Positions 22,801 through 34,366 are shown, numbered from the stretch's first letter. The stretch is 64,000 nucleotides of DNA from Kryptolebias marmoratus (GCF_001649575.2 NC_051452.1:2608000-2671999), one strand, 5' to 3'. Numbers and translations: made by a program. The notes: generated by a model from the sequence alone, not told the origin.

Positions 22801-23580
22801 AGCTGAGAGCAAGCGTGCACACTTCGTAATGCAAAGCAATGGCTCGAGCTGAAAAGATCAACAATATGTCAACATGCCAACAATATGACAATTAACCGTG
22901 GATGCAACTCCAAACTGTAGGCAGTCTGGCTATTATGTCCATATCAATGAGTATAGAGACAAAGGCTTAATACAATTTTGAAATAAATAAAATCCAGAGC
23001 AGTGTCTCGTTGTGTAAACATTCACTCAGAGTCAAATCTGAGCTTCTTAATGACATTAAGTGTTACAGACAGTTTTCTACACTAGGAAATGGCTGAGTCA
23101 CTTTATCTGAATGCTGATGAGATGGTGACGGGGGCATCCAAGAGGCATGCTGATCTGGATAGAAAGGGACTTATTCACATGCAGCCCTGATAGTGACTTT
23201 AGTCAAACAAAGAGCATCGTTCCCTCTCCCCTGCAGTGTTTTAATGACTTGGAAGGGGTTTTGTAGATAGAAGCAAACACAAAGAATAAGGCTCCGTGAT
23301 GGACTTGTAATTGTAATTTCAACGCTGAAAACTGTTTGTTTACACTGATCTTATTAAAAATGCACAATCAATATTACCAAGCATTAGGAGAAATCATGGA
23401 GTTCATATCAGACTAAATTAGAAAGCAACTGCTGTTCATCCAAGAGGCTTGTGATCATTTTTGGCTTTTATTTTTTGGGGGACTTTAGACAAAATAAGTG
23501 ATTTCTCTTTATTTTGCTTTGATAAACCTTTGCTTATTTATTAGTATTCATTCACAGAACAAAAAGGAAACACATGAAGA
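22801..23580. other. Unassigned stretch
   Basis: No gene. 23040-23240 is relatively balanced and non-repetitive ('gatgctgatgagatggtgac' area) and could be another regulatory island. Confidence 0.35.
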
Positions 23581-23582
23581 AA

Positions 23583-23640
23583 TTCAGTTTATTTATATAG
23601 CACCAATTCACAATGAAAGTCATCACAAGAAACCAAAACA
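23583..23640 (-). repeat. Teleost 'tttatttatatagcaccaat' repeat tail
   Basis: 'ttcagtttatttatatagca' followed by 'ccaattcacaatgaaagtca' is the well-known terminal phrase of an abundant fish interspersed repeat. The opposite strand of the same phrase occurs at about 53270-53335. Short remnant. Confidence 0.65.
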
Positions 23641-23644
23641 TTAA

Positions 23645-23825
23645 TCTTATTCAGTCATTAATTGAGTTGACTACAAAAGTCAATCGGCTGTAGCGGTGCA
23701 TCTAAGTATTACTTTTATTAAAATGTACCCTCTACTTCATGAAATATTTTGGTAACAGAGACATGCAAAGGCAAAAACACCATCACCCACCTTTTGGCAG
23801 CAGGTGATAAAGATTAGGCAATGAC
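23645..23825 (-). repeat. Family A repeat fragment, reverse
   Basis: 'ttgagttgactacaaaagtc', 'cttcatgaaatattttggta' and 'cccaccttttggcagcaggt' match the reverse complement of the 5' half of the family. The 3' half is absent. Confidence 0.75.
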
Positions 23826-24769
23826 AGCCATAGCTTACTCTCCCATAACACCCAGATTGCATCAGTTCTGTAGTTTGAGGCATTTTAATGTTGGTTCACA
23901 AGTAAAGCCTGGTTTATAACATCACTTTTTACTTAACAAAACAAGGATTTTACAAGGATTTTTTTTTCCACGTCTCTGTGCTGCAGCAGATCAACGTATG
24001 TGCTGTCAAAAGAGAAATGATGTCCCTCTTGTGGACATCCAGCTATCGAGTGTGAGTAACCAAGCAGATAACATCATTCTGTACGCTTAGCCTCTCTGAA
24101 TCAGTCAATTACCTCAAAGGCACACATACCTGTCTACTTAATTGTGTCCCCGGTGCTTAATTATCAGCACAAATTTTAGAAGCATGAAGCCCCTATCTGC
24201 CAGTTGGGGGTAAAAAGAAAAAGGGGGAAAAAAAAAAACTACTACGGCTTGTTAGAGCAACAAAATTATTAGATAATGTAAAACTAGGTGCATCTTTTTA
24301 GAGGTAAGTTAATACCACTGCATTGAGATCATTTTAAAAAAAACAATTTTAAACAAAGTGCAATATTTTTCAGCAAATTCACTGACAATTGTTTATAATA
24401 AAAATACAAAAAAAAAAAACCTAACGTAAATGTTGACATTAAGGAAAACTGCAGAATTTAAAATTGGCCTGCTTCACTGAGACTGTAATGTGGTGTAAAA
24501 ACGCTGTGCCATCACCGAACAGCATTACTCAGGAACAGAAGGGAACACTGAATATTTGGCCAGATACTGATCTTCAAGGTACATTTTGAAATTGAGGCAC
24601 GCATATGGGTGTAGAAAAGACTGCAATGACTGTTATTTAGAGACATCTGGCAGCTACGAATGTTTTTGAAAGAGTGTGTGCTGTTTCATACTGTTGATTC
24701 AGAGCTTTTTTACATTTAAAGAGAAAAAGCTGTATAAATAAAGGTAGCGTAACAAACTTTGTTCATGAC
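23826..24769. other. Non-coding stretch, possible regulatory island at 24050-24180
   Basis: 24050-24180 contains 'gtcaattacctcaaaggcac', 'gtctacttaattgtgtcccc' and 'ggtgcttaattatcagcaca', with two TTAATT(A) cores. It differs from the A-run-rich flanks. Poly-A tracts lie at 24228-24238 and 24409-24419. No exon is seen. Confidence 0.25.
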
Positions 24770-25125
24770 GTTATGCACAATCTCATGCAACATTGAGTTA
24801 CATTTTGGGTTGAATTGATTCTGAGTTAATTAATAGATGAAAATCAAAAAATGAGTTTCTGAGAATTTCATTAAAATTTGTCCAGTGCTTCATGGGATAC
24901 TTTGCTAACAGTTGACTCCAATAGTTAAGAGCAAAGTTTTAACAACAGATGTCGTGCAATCAGTTTGTGCTCAGAGTATGCGTCCATTTTGAATAGGGTC
25001 AAATGATTACTGAGTTTCATTAAAATCAGTCTACCTTTTCATGCGATATTTTGCTAACACAACAAACTCATACAAACACGCGGACACTGGCAAAAATATT
25101 TTTTTGCCCCTTTTTGCTAAATGAA
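24770..25125 (-). repeat. Family A, two reverse partial copies
   Basis: 24770-24915 has 'gcttcatgggatactttgct'. 24916-25125 has 'ttgactccaatagttaagag', 'tgagtttcattaaaatcagt', 'tcatgcgatattttgctaac' and 'cactggcaaaaatatttttt'. The two partial copies lie head to tail. Confidence 0.8.
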
Positions 25126-25189
25126 CAAATCATGTGATTCCTACTCCTGTCTTTAAATAAGGGGAAAACAACTGCACATGTAAAACAAA

Positions 25190-25560
25190 AAAACAATCTA
25201 TCCAACTTCAAAAATATCTAAATACTGCTTTATGTGGAGTTCTATGGAGTGGCTATAAACAATAATGTCTTACCTGTTGTAGATGGCTCTTGGGATGACC
25301 TCAATTTGGAAGACTAGATTAAAATCAAACCAGACTAATGAGCTAACGGCTAGCCTGAGCAGGACTAAAATTAAAATGGATAGCTACTCTCTTAAAACGT
25401 CAATCTAAACTGTTTCATAGTGGTATATTTAAACACTTTTCTAAACGTTTATCATTTAATCATCATGATATGACATCAATTACAACAGGCAAGATATTAT
25501 TGGTCATAACCTTTCCAGAGAAGCACATTTCAAATATATGAACTATCCCTTTAACATACT
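25190..25560 (+). repeat. Family B repeat copy
   Basis: Has 'gtcttacctgttgtagatgg', 'gggatgacctcaatttggaa', 'gagctaacggctagcctgag' and ends 'atgaactatccctttaa'. Best-preserved family B copy in the window. It directly follows family A sequence, as it also does at 17.1 and 30.3 kb. Confidence 0.65.
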
Positions 25561-27365
25561 TTTATGGTCCTGCTCATTAATTACACCAGTCGATGCAGGA
25601 CATTATCATGTCAAGCAATGCCATGGTACGCTACTTAAAGGAAATTATAGATGTACTCTGCGTGAATTGCCAATAAACCAGCCTGTAGCATTTTTTTTTT
25701 CCTCTATCGATTAATTTTTAGATTATAGAAAACAGCAACAATTTGAGAAATGCATCTCAGATGCCCTTCGCATTAACCGCATTGCATCTTGTTTGAACAG
25801 AGGGAATAATACCAAGAAACGGCAGTGAGAAACTCGCAGGGTTTAATGACATAATGGCATAATGAAGAGATGGATGCTGACATCTGATTGCTGGCGATTC
25901 GTGTCTGCGAAGCGAAATGAACAGAGCACACTGCGTAAAAAGTGATGTTCATGTTCAGCCATTTCTCCAGGGCCTGTGGCTGCTATGAAAATGAGAAAAG
26001 GTAAATTATGGACAAAACACAGTCAAGTCCATCAGGCTTAACTTAATTTACAGCTAAATGGAATGGGTTACTGCCAAGAGCCTGGTATATTTCTCCTCAT
26101 GTGGCGATACCAATACAGCTTTTCTACAGACAAAATGTCTAAACACATAACTGCATTGCTCAGGGCTTCACATATGCAATAATTCATTGTTTGTCCTCAT
26201 GAGACAAATTTACATAAGGCTCAGACTGGAACTAAACCCACTGGGAAGTAAAAGTTTCCCTTTTCCCTTCAGGTACATATTTTATTCTGTTTGGTACCCC
26301 CCTCCTCTTCCAGAAATGGTCAAGTTTTTTTTATTTTTATTACAAGCAGTCTCCACCCCAAACTGAACTTTTCACCTTACCTTGGTATCATCCGGCAGAA
26401 GATCAAAAGAGATCAACGCAGTTAATTAGAGATGGTAGATGTGCTTTCTTCAAGTCCCATCATTAGGTGCTAATCAATGCAGAGACCAAGTTTTATTCCA
26501 AATTACAACCTACAATAAGTGCTTAATGCAACAATATCTTTTTTATGCCTTATTTGGGAATCTTATAGATTCTGATTAAGGCTCTAATCTTTTTATCACC
26601 TTCTTTTTGGCTCAGAATTTGTCAGAGTTTTGGGAATAATTAGGCATGGAGAAGAATTTTGGGTGTCATCCAATATAAATTAGTTTTTTGCCCAACAAAC
26701 TGAAATGTTCTATTCCTGCTGGAAGTACCCCAAACTGCTTTACGAGTGCTACAACTAGCCACTACTGCTTTTTGCTTTTATAAATAACTATAGAATTAAT
26801 TGAAAATAGCAATGCAGTGTAAAAGTTTATAAAAAAAGCAATTGCATGAATCGCCACAACATTTTCAAGATGGTTGTTTTGAGGCTGCAGCAGTCCACTT
26901 TGAGCTTAGCCCTGCTTGGCTTATCAGTTGTTTTATCCATTCAGAATCAAATAATTTCTTCCAAACTGAGGTTAATCAAATGGCTTTCTACAATAAGAAA
27001 GATGTTTGTTTAGAACCTTTCCACAGAAAGATCTAAACCAGCCCTGAAACCATTTTCTTGGAATAACACTAATGGAGCTGCATTCCCAACCCTCTGCCTT
27101 CTTACCCAGTCATCCAGTGGCAAATGAGATTTAAAAGTTACCCAAGGATTCAGCCACATCAGTGTTGGCACTGCATTTCATCTATATAAGCTCAGCTTTT
27201 TGCCATTACTTCCAGTTCCAGTCATACTGTTCTGTCTGTATTTCTGCCATTTTCCAGTCACTTTCACAAGTTTTTGACTAAGGTCAAATCCTGGTTGCAA
27301 CAGTTAAAGATATTGCCCCCTTCTGCTAACCACTCAGCCAGCGTTGACAACATTATTTCACTTCA
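25561..27365. other. Non-coding stretch
   Basis: No gene or named repeat. Relatively balanced sequence around 25740-26000 ('gaaatgcatctcagatgccc', 'gctggcgattcgtgtctgcg') could be regulatory. The 64-codon frame at 26842-27036 has no homologue I recognise. Confidence 0.35.
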
Positions 27366-27545
27366 GCTCTTTCCCATGATTAGAATGTTCTCCACGGTGC
27401 TGATAATTAGCCCGTTAATTGCCTCTACTTTCCGAAATGCATTTGAGCATTGAATTGATATTCAACGCAAATGAGTCCTCGCAGGTTTCATTGTGCGGTT
27501 CCCAGCTGTTGGATAAATATTCCGCCACTGGAAATCAGAAGGGAA
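27366..27545. promoter_or_regulatory. Possible conserved non-coding element
   Basis: Dense with plausible binding cores and free of A/T runs: 'gctgataattagcccgttaa', 'gaaatgcatttgagcattga' and 'cgcaaatgagtcctcgcagg'. Contains TAATTA-like, TTAATTG and near AP-1 (ATGAGTC) motifs and several CpGs. It looks like a developmental enhancer in style, but this is appearance only. Confidence 0.3.
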
Positions 27546-28959
27546 ACACACACAATTTGATGGGATATTTCTAATCCTTATGAGGAGTTGAAAACGACTT
27601 TAACTTTGGGTGCTTAACTTTTAGAGCCAGTTGCGATTGTTCAGTCATAGATTATTTCCAATCATCAGCTTTTCTCATCATCCCACCTTCAAATCAGTTA
27701 TTGATGAAGTGATGATCAGCTTGTTTTACCTAGAAACATACATTAATGCACATAAACAAGCACAGATACTCACAATTGCTTCTTTTGCTTGGTACGAATG
27801 TACATTCCCTCCATGTTCTTTTTACGTGGCTTAGAAAAAGGATGCCCCCTCTGGGTCTGCCCCTTTTTTGACAGTCTGAGACACAAAAACCCATCAGATC
27901 ACTCCCTTCCATGGATGAGAGAATTCCTGTTAAGGCTCCCACTGAAGAAAATGGGCGCTGCCCTTTAATTTACTGCCCGAGTCAAGAGAAGAACCCATTG
28001 ATGCATTTTGAACTAACTAGCTGCGCTCAGAGGCCCATCTCTGTTCTATATTACCCTTCTGTATTTAACAAACCGCATCCCATTCTGTGCTCTACATTTC
28101 TGCTCCTCTGACTCTGATGAGCCGGTGCAATTTTTCTTTTCTTTTGTTGAGGACAACATTTTCCAGGTGGTGAATTGATAATTCAGCATATCAGCGTTAC
28201 TGACAGCTGTTCCTTTCCAGCTGAGAACGGTACAAGATAGAAAGGAAGGTCAAAAAAAGTACATATCGTCCATCAGGAAAAATTAGTTGGTGTCTAATAG
28301 TTTCTACTGGAATAAACCCATGAAAATTAGAAAATGTACAAAACGATTTGTACATTTCAGTAATCCATAGTTTCCAATGAGATTTAGACAACTAAATGTT
28401 GGGTACTCCATTCTTTTCACTTCGTTGTTAAAAAAATAAAACTTTTTTTCAATTCTGGCAAAATGTAACTTTTATTCTCCATGTGTTATACAGTAGATTG
28501 TTTTGATACAAATGCTGCACATTACCTTTCCGCTTTTTATTCCAAACAGTCAGTTTCAAATTTTAAAAGACTACTGATATTTTTGAGGGAGGGTGTTGAT
28601 TATCTTTGTAAACATGTGATGCCTCAGTCTTAAATCTATTTGTTCTTCGTCTAGGTGCTGAATCTTCGAACAAAGGTGATAAAAGGCTCAGAACAATGAT
28701 TATGTAAACGGGATCGAGTAAACACAACAATTTGGAGACTGAAAACACAAATTCAAAATTTTTAATAAAAGAAAATGCACATCTCCACTGATTAAATTTG
28801 CCGTTGTCATTCCATGCAATTGCTGTTTTTGTTTTTCAGTCTATGTAAATAAGAAGCTGATCACTGTTTTTAAACTTTTTTTTTTTACTGTTCTTGTCAA
28901 GCAGCTGTCAAACAACAACTACTTCTCATTAGCCATTGTCATAGCCCCGTTGTAGCTTT
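27546..28959. other. Unassigned stretch
   Basis: No gene supported. Short frames (61-70 codons) on both strands are unconvincing and share no family traits. There is a T-run near 28876-28886. Confidence 0.4.
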
Positions 28960-29340
28960 TGTTTTACGTTTACCGGAGTAGCTAACATACAGCATGTGAT
29001 GCAGGGCACATTCTGCAAGCAGGGGATGGGTGCAATCTCTGTCTTGCAGTTGCTTCTCAAAAGCAGCAACCCTGATGGCATCCATCATTGAGGCAGCTGT
29101 GCAGAGTTTCTTGCGTCTTCCCTCGGTTTTAATCTCGCCGCCGCCATCTCCCATCTCTTCTGTGTCCACTCGGAGAGAAGGCCGCTCTCAGCAGCGCTGT
29201 GTCCATGGAAACGTGCAATTATCCAAGACATCAACAACTCATGCTGAATAATATTATCAGCAGCCAAATGGGTACGATTGTAATAGCACCCACTCTGCAC
29301 ATGCACTGGCTCGTCAGGTTCCATCTTTCTCATTTAAATC
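28960..29340 (-). other. CpG/GC-enriched pocket with overlapping minus-strand frames
   Basis: Around 29110-29200 sits a GCCGCCGCC-type CpG cluster. On the minus strand an 82-codon frame starts at 29333 and a 76-codon frame starts at 29169, overlapping in another phase. The second is rich in basic and acidic residues (GGGEIKTEGRRKKL, AFEKQLQDRDCTHPLLAEC) and looks protein-like. At 28975 a minus-strand GTAAAC could serve as a weak donor. It could be an alternative first exon, a transposon-encoded protein remnant, or a CpG-rich element. I do not recognise the protein. Confidence 0.25.
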
Positions 29341-29659
29341 TGCGGGTTTCAGTGAATTACACACGTGTAGGTGTAAATATGGAATCCAAGCAAATTACTG
29401 CCATGCACAAGAACCAGTGAAGATTTTTCCGAGAACATCATCTGCTCAGACTAAAAACAGTGGTACACTTTGACAGATTTTATTTTTTCTTTTATCGTTC
29501 ACCTACAGTTGATGAGATTACCAAATGACTGAAGAATTGACTATAATGTTAAAAGACGAAGGAAAAAAAATAGCTGAAAATCAGAAACTTGACGGACCGC
29601 ACATCACCTGCCACCTTTCGTTTTAAACTGAGACCATCTTATGATGTTATACCTGTTTT

Positions 29660-29762
29660 AATCAAACCTTGTAAATAATATGATGCACAATGCCTTACAG
29701 TATTATGATGTATCAGCACTTGAAGTATGTGTTGAGGATGACTCTTAGCTACTACATTACAC
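29660..29762 (-). repeat. Family A fragment, reverse
   Basis: 'gaagtatgtgttgaggatga' followed by 'ctcttagctactac' matches the reverse complement of the family's 'gtagtagctgagagtcatct' region. The sequence just after, 'caggggttttcagactttat' (29772), resembles a hAT-type terminus and may mark where the copy was cut. Confidence 0.6.
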
Positions 29763-29904
29763 CTTAGTTCAGGGGTTTTCAGACTTTATATTCAAAAGTC
29801 CAAATTTGTTTTCCAAGATATTTTAGTTTTAACTTGATTAACTGAATCGCTTTCATAACTCAACAAAATAAAATGCTTTTTGTTTTCACTTACGGATAAA
29901 CTTA

Positions 29905-30225
29905 TTTAAAGCCTAGGATTCCTTCAAGGAATGCATATCACCCACAATCTTTCATGCCAGAGTTTTAAACTATTACAGTCATAGCCGATTTCAGTCAAAC
30001 CTTATGCAATCTCATACAAGATCTTGAGAGTTTAGAGTTTAGCACCTTCTTTCTTAAAGCGACAAAGTTGTAGCCATTTCGGAGTTGACTAATGATTATT
30101 AACTGTTGTAGCCATGTTGAACTGGGTTGACTTCAGAACCTAATCAGTTATGAGTTTACATCTAATCCTTACTTTGAGAGTTTCATAAAGAATTCATTCA
30201 GTGGTTCATGAGATATTTTGCTCAC
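29905..30225 (-). repeat. Family A repeat copy, reverse
   Basis: Begins 'aaagcctaggattccttcaa' and 'ggaatgcatatcaccc'. It includes 'tgccagagttttaaactatt' and 'ttgtagccatgttgaactgg' and ends 'gttcatgagatattttgctc'. Nearly complete. Confidence 0.85.
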
Positions 30226-30319
30226 GTTTCATTTAAAACCACGAGCGGATTATTCGGATGTTTTTATTTCAATTAAAATTATTTTGTCAGTTAAAATCAT
30301 AGATAAAGGACTCTATGTA

Positions 30320-30440
30320 AAGTGAACAATTGATCTGTTGTAGATGGCTCTTTGATCAATCTGTTTGGAGAGTTTAGTTGTTTAAAACAGAACCATTCTA
30401 AGTAACCCCACTTTAAAACCTCTGAACTTTCCCTTTAGCA
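30320..30440 (+). repeat. Family B fragment
   Basis: 'atctgttgtagatggctctt' through 'ctctgaactttcccttta' matches the start of the conserved middle and the end of family B, with the centre deleted. Confidence 0.55.
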
Positions 30441-30859
30441 CAGAGCATGTCATCATATACTAAAGAAAGCTTTAACTAGCTAAGATTAAGCTTAAACTAA
30501 TTCCGCACGATAAAGTCAGCGAACTGCTCCTGTTAAAGTAATGCAGGAAGCTCCCCAGCAGCAGGGATGGGAGAACCCACTGTAATTGGACACATATGGC
30601 ACATGAAGCAGCAGGTAGAGTGCTGAATCACTATCAGCTGATTATCAAACATGGCAGGTAGTGTGGCAAATGCTGTGCTAACACTTCTTGTTTGGGATAA
30701 GTGTTAATGAGGCAAGAAGAAAACAGATATGTGGAGCATCTTTACTTATTTGGAGGGCTCGTTAATAGTATTTTGTAAAAAGGACGAGTGGTGGTGGGCT
30801 GGTCATTTTGTTTTGTTGTTTTGTTTAGTCAGAACTTTTCATTTTTATAGTAACTTTTA
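30441..30859. other. Non-coding stretch, possible regulatory island
   Basis: 30580-30700 is non-repetitive ('gtaattggacacatatggca', 'tatcagctgattatcaaaca') and could be conserved. No exon. Confidence 0.25.
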
Positions 30860-31080
30860 TTTTGCTCGTGTGTTCTGTTTGACTTTTTGCAAAATACCTC
30901 CTGAACCAGTCGTAATACCTGGATGGACATCTACAACTGACTAGCTTTTGGAGTCGAACACATTCAAGATGAAGGGCGGCGGTTGACATGCATTCAATAC
31001 AACACACTTTTGTTTATAAAGCATTGACCGAAGGACACCAATAAATGAAAACAGTCCTTCCAGAAAGGCTAGGCCTTTAA
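30860..31080 (+). repeat. Family A copy with internal deletion
   Basis: 'gcaaaatacctcctgaacca', 'tggacatctacaactgacta' and 'cattcaagatgaa' represent the 5' part. 'ccagaaaggctaggccttta' is the 3' end. About half the family is missing. It forms an inverted pair with the copy at 29905-30225. Confidence 0.75.
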
Positions 31081-31405
31081 TATAACGTGTGCTGCTTCTG
31101 TTTGAGGTCAGTGTATTAAGGTTTGCTTCATTCTTTTAACACAGTTTTAGGCTAAAATGTCAGATCAGCTAAAATCCATCCAGTCAATCTGGCTTTCAAC
31201 TTTTTAACCTCCCTGCCGCTCCCCTCTTTACCTCATCTACTCCCTTTCTTCAAAGAGTATTTCCCCTCCTATTGCTGATTCCCATTTGAATCAAGACCAC
31301 AGGGATGTCACTGTGTTCCTGAGCTGTAGAAATCCATTAGCGTCAGTGTTAATTCGGGGCCAACCCCTGCTTAATAACGCCTGGATTCTTGTTTCCCTAA
31401 TGTAG
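31081..31405. other. Non-coding, pyrimidine-rich stretch before the exon candidate
   Basis: Balanced, non-repetitive DNA. It contains no gene but supplies the polypyrimidine tract for the acceptor at 31404-31405. Confidence 0.3.
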
Positions 31406-31562
31406 GAGTTTGGTGCCTGCTGCATTGGGGACAGAAAGCAGAGCGGGAACTGCACAACCACTTGTCCACACATCGCCTCGGGGAGAAAGCGGTTCACCAG
31501 TGGAAGAAGCCAGGAAACGGGGTTCATTGCCGATTACAAAGGCCAGAAGCCATCCCATCTGG
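31406..31562 (+). other. Candidate exon (157 bp), product unknown
   Basis: Acceptor 'attcttgtttccctaatgta' then G; donor ATCTGG|GTAAGTG, close to consensus. Joined to the exon candidate at 10234-10291, the reading frame from ATG 6878 stays open for 52 more codons and ends in phase 2; that frame contains GEKAVHQWKKPGNGVHC. All three + frames are open here, so the frame itself is weak evidence. I recognise no domain. Alternatives are a conserved intronic element or a non-coding exon. Confidence 0.3.
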
Positions 31563-33170
31563 GTAAGTGTTAAATATCATGCACACACAAACTGAGGCTT
31601 CCCGTTTTACCTATTCTCCAGAATTTGTCTTCTCATCTTCATTCTGCATACTTCACCTTTTAATGGCTCAACACTGAGCAAATACATTAGGTTTTGTTGT
31701 TGGTAACAAAGGAGAACAGTTACTGCATCAATAATGTAATATTTCATCATATTGAGTTTGCAATGTTTGTCAAGCTCCAGTGGCTGCACTGTTCACTCAT
31801 GACTGAGTCAAAAGGAAGCCAGGTATCTGATAAATAATTTATTAAATATTTAAAAATCACTTGATTGTACACAAGGGCAACATCTGCTAAAATGTTAAGC
31901 AAAATTTAAGGGTAATAATCAAGCGGTTTGAAATGTTTTAAAGTCATGCGTCTGATAAGGCTAACCATATTTGGGATAGACTACTAAATTCTGTAGAAAC
32001 ATATCTTTTTTATTTAAAAAAAACAATCCACAGGCGACATCATCAGTGCTGTGGACTTGCAACCTTGATATTTTGAACTGGAATTAAAAAAAGTTAGTTT
32101 ATTTTGTCAAACTTGTTTCAAAAGCATAAAATCTATTTAGAAGTTTACTGAAAGGTATTCCTATTACCAAGTACTGACCAGAGATAAACTTTGATAGTGA
32201 AACCTAAACAAATACTGTACAAATTTTGTTGCTGTGATATGCATGTGGATGTATTTGTTACTGGAGAGCTTCGTTTCTGACAAGCAGTCATAAACAAAGG
32301 CAACTTCAGGCAATGCCGCAAAGGTTTGGGTGCAGAATAGATTGACCAGCCTTGGCAGTCTAATCTCTGTCTGTAGGCACATGGATCAGACAAGTTCTGG
32401 AACCAGTCATGCGGAGGAGGACTGGAGTTTATACTATTTTGAGGTCACCCTAAGTGAAAGCCAGAAAGTGGTGTTTGGCTGACTCATAGCTAGAGTGCTC
32501 ATTTTGAGCCTCATCTCTGGACCTGCAGATCACAAAGTGGGCTTTGATTCTTGTTTGTGTTCATACGCTCAGTGACAATTTCATCTTGGAGTCTTTTTGT
32601 GGTCACGATTCAAGGTGTGAACCCTGGGATTTGGCTAACCCAGACCTACATCGTTCTATTGATTTTTGGTTTTGAAACGTGGAAGCGTTGGCCCATGTTT
32701 TGTTTGACTTCTATGCTTGTCACAGTTTGCCAACAATAAACACAATGTTTTAGCATAGGGATGTTGACAAGGACACCTGCCACTAGAACACCCTGAGTCA
32801 AAGGTTCATAAATGAGTTTGTAATAGGATCATTAAATTTTAAATGACAATATACTTCATGGGCAAATTGGACCAGGTTGAGGTGAGGATGTCAAGAACAC
32901 TTGATGTACCTGAGTATCTAGGGCTGGGCTGGGAATATTTGGCAGAAGCCACAGTCTAGGATATCTTCCTGATATCAGACAGAGCTTTGGGACTTTGAGT
33001 CAAAGTGGATTGTACCAAAGACCTTTTTTATTAAGCTGGAAAGAGTAAGGGCTATAAAAAAAGCACATGGCTCAGATTTTAAAAGGAACAAAAATATCAG
33101 AATCAGTAAGACTGGAAAGTTAGCTTTAAGTTGACTTTGGATAAATTCTGTCATCTAGAAAAGGTTAGTT
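31563..33170. other. Unassigned stretch
   Basis: No gene. 32400-33060 is somewhat less AT-rich and has no repeat I can name. Frames of 60-82 codons on either strand have no recognisable homologue. Confidence 0.4.
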
Positions 33171-33240
33171 GTAGTTTGGACATCTGGTGAGGATCTCTTT
33201 AGGACACCTTCCGTTGGAGGTGTATTGGCCATGAAAGTAA
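33171..33240 (+). mobile_element. Short Rex1/CR1-type LINE fragment
   Basis: 'ggacatctggtgaggatctc' followed by 'aggacaccttccgttggagg' and 'tgtattggcc' parallels the 3' coding end of teleost Rex1/CR1 LINEs (as I recall, 'gcatctggtgaggatg' and 'cctccctggtgaggtgt'). Only about 65 bp survive. Confidence 0.4.
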
Positions 33241-33730
33241 AACTTAAATGTCTAAAAGCGGCGTTATACCCAACTCCTATCTTTATGGGTCCTGTGATTT
33301 TTCTTCAGTCCATCTCTAGCCAATGTATGATTCTTGTTCTCTGTTCAAAAGTAAATCTGACTTTAAATGGAACCCCTTTGGTATCTATGAAATCAAAGGT
33401 TCAACAGACATCTCTATAGAGATCAGAGCTTGTACTTCAAAAGTTCCTCTATACATTGAGTTAGCATTTTAAATTGTGTAACTGTGACATGAACAGTGTC
33501 AGCCTTTTAGAGAGGAAGCAGATACTTTTTTTGATTCAGATTCTTCCATTGTGTAGGAAATTAAACAAATGGCTGTTTCAGTTTATTTTGAAAAGGTAAT
33601 GCATTTCTGCTGCTTCATGAATCATTCATGCTGTTATTAAGTGTTGCTGATAAATTCTGTTTGTAGTGAGTGACTCTTGGACCTTTTGATCCTGTAATCA
33701 CGATTAAATCATTGTTGTATAAATTAAGTA

Positions 33731-34366
33731 CCGTATTTTCCGGACTATAAGTCGCAGTTTTTTTCACAGTTCGGCTGGGGGTGCGACTTATACTCTGAAG
33801 CGACTTGTGTGAAATTATTAACACATTATTATATCATTTCACATGTTATTTACACACTAAACCGCAAGAGGGCGCTCTAGGCCTGTGTTGAGTCTGACGT
33901 AAGTGACGTAGAAGGGGAAGCGCCGCATCTTCTACGTCCGGAGTTAGCGGAGTTGTTTAAAAGTGACACCGAGGATAAAGATTTAATTGGATTTAATGAT
34001 TTGGAGTGACACGGATGGTTTGATAAACTTGTTAGCATGTTAGCATTTATCCTGTAGTTATCTGAATAACTCTTAATATGTTATGTTAACATACCAGCCA
34101 CGTTCTCAGTTCGTTGTTTNATGTGTCGTGTAACATAGCATACCGTACAATTATTCAGCCTGTTGTTGCCTCTATTCTATTTTTATTTTAAATTGCCTTT
34201 CAAGATGACATGTCTGTTCTTGGTGTTGAATTTTATCAAATAAATTTCCCCCAAAAATGTGACTTATACTCCAGTGCGACTTATATATGTCTTTTCCTTC
34301 TTTATTATGCATTTTATGGCTGGTGCGACTTGTACTCCGGAGCGACTTATAGTCCGGAAAATAAGG
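33731..34366. mobile_element. Complete TA-flanked MITE, 636 bp
   Basis: The left end is 'ccgtattttccggactataa' and continues 'gtcgca'. The right end, complemented, is 'ccttattttccggactataa' and continues 'gtcgct'. TA dinucleotides flank both sides (33729-33730, 34367-34368), consistent with a TA target duplication. Several 'gcgacttat'-type motifs sit inside both ends (33782, 33800, 34276, 34325, 34342), as transposase-binding subterminal repeats often do. No transposase is encoded. One ambiguous base (n) lies at 34120. Short minus and plus frames inside it are not genes. Confidence 0.85.
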
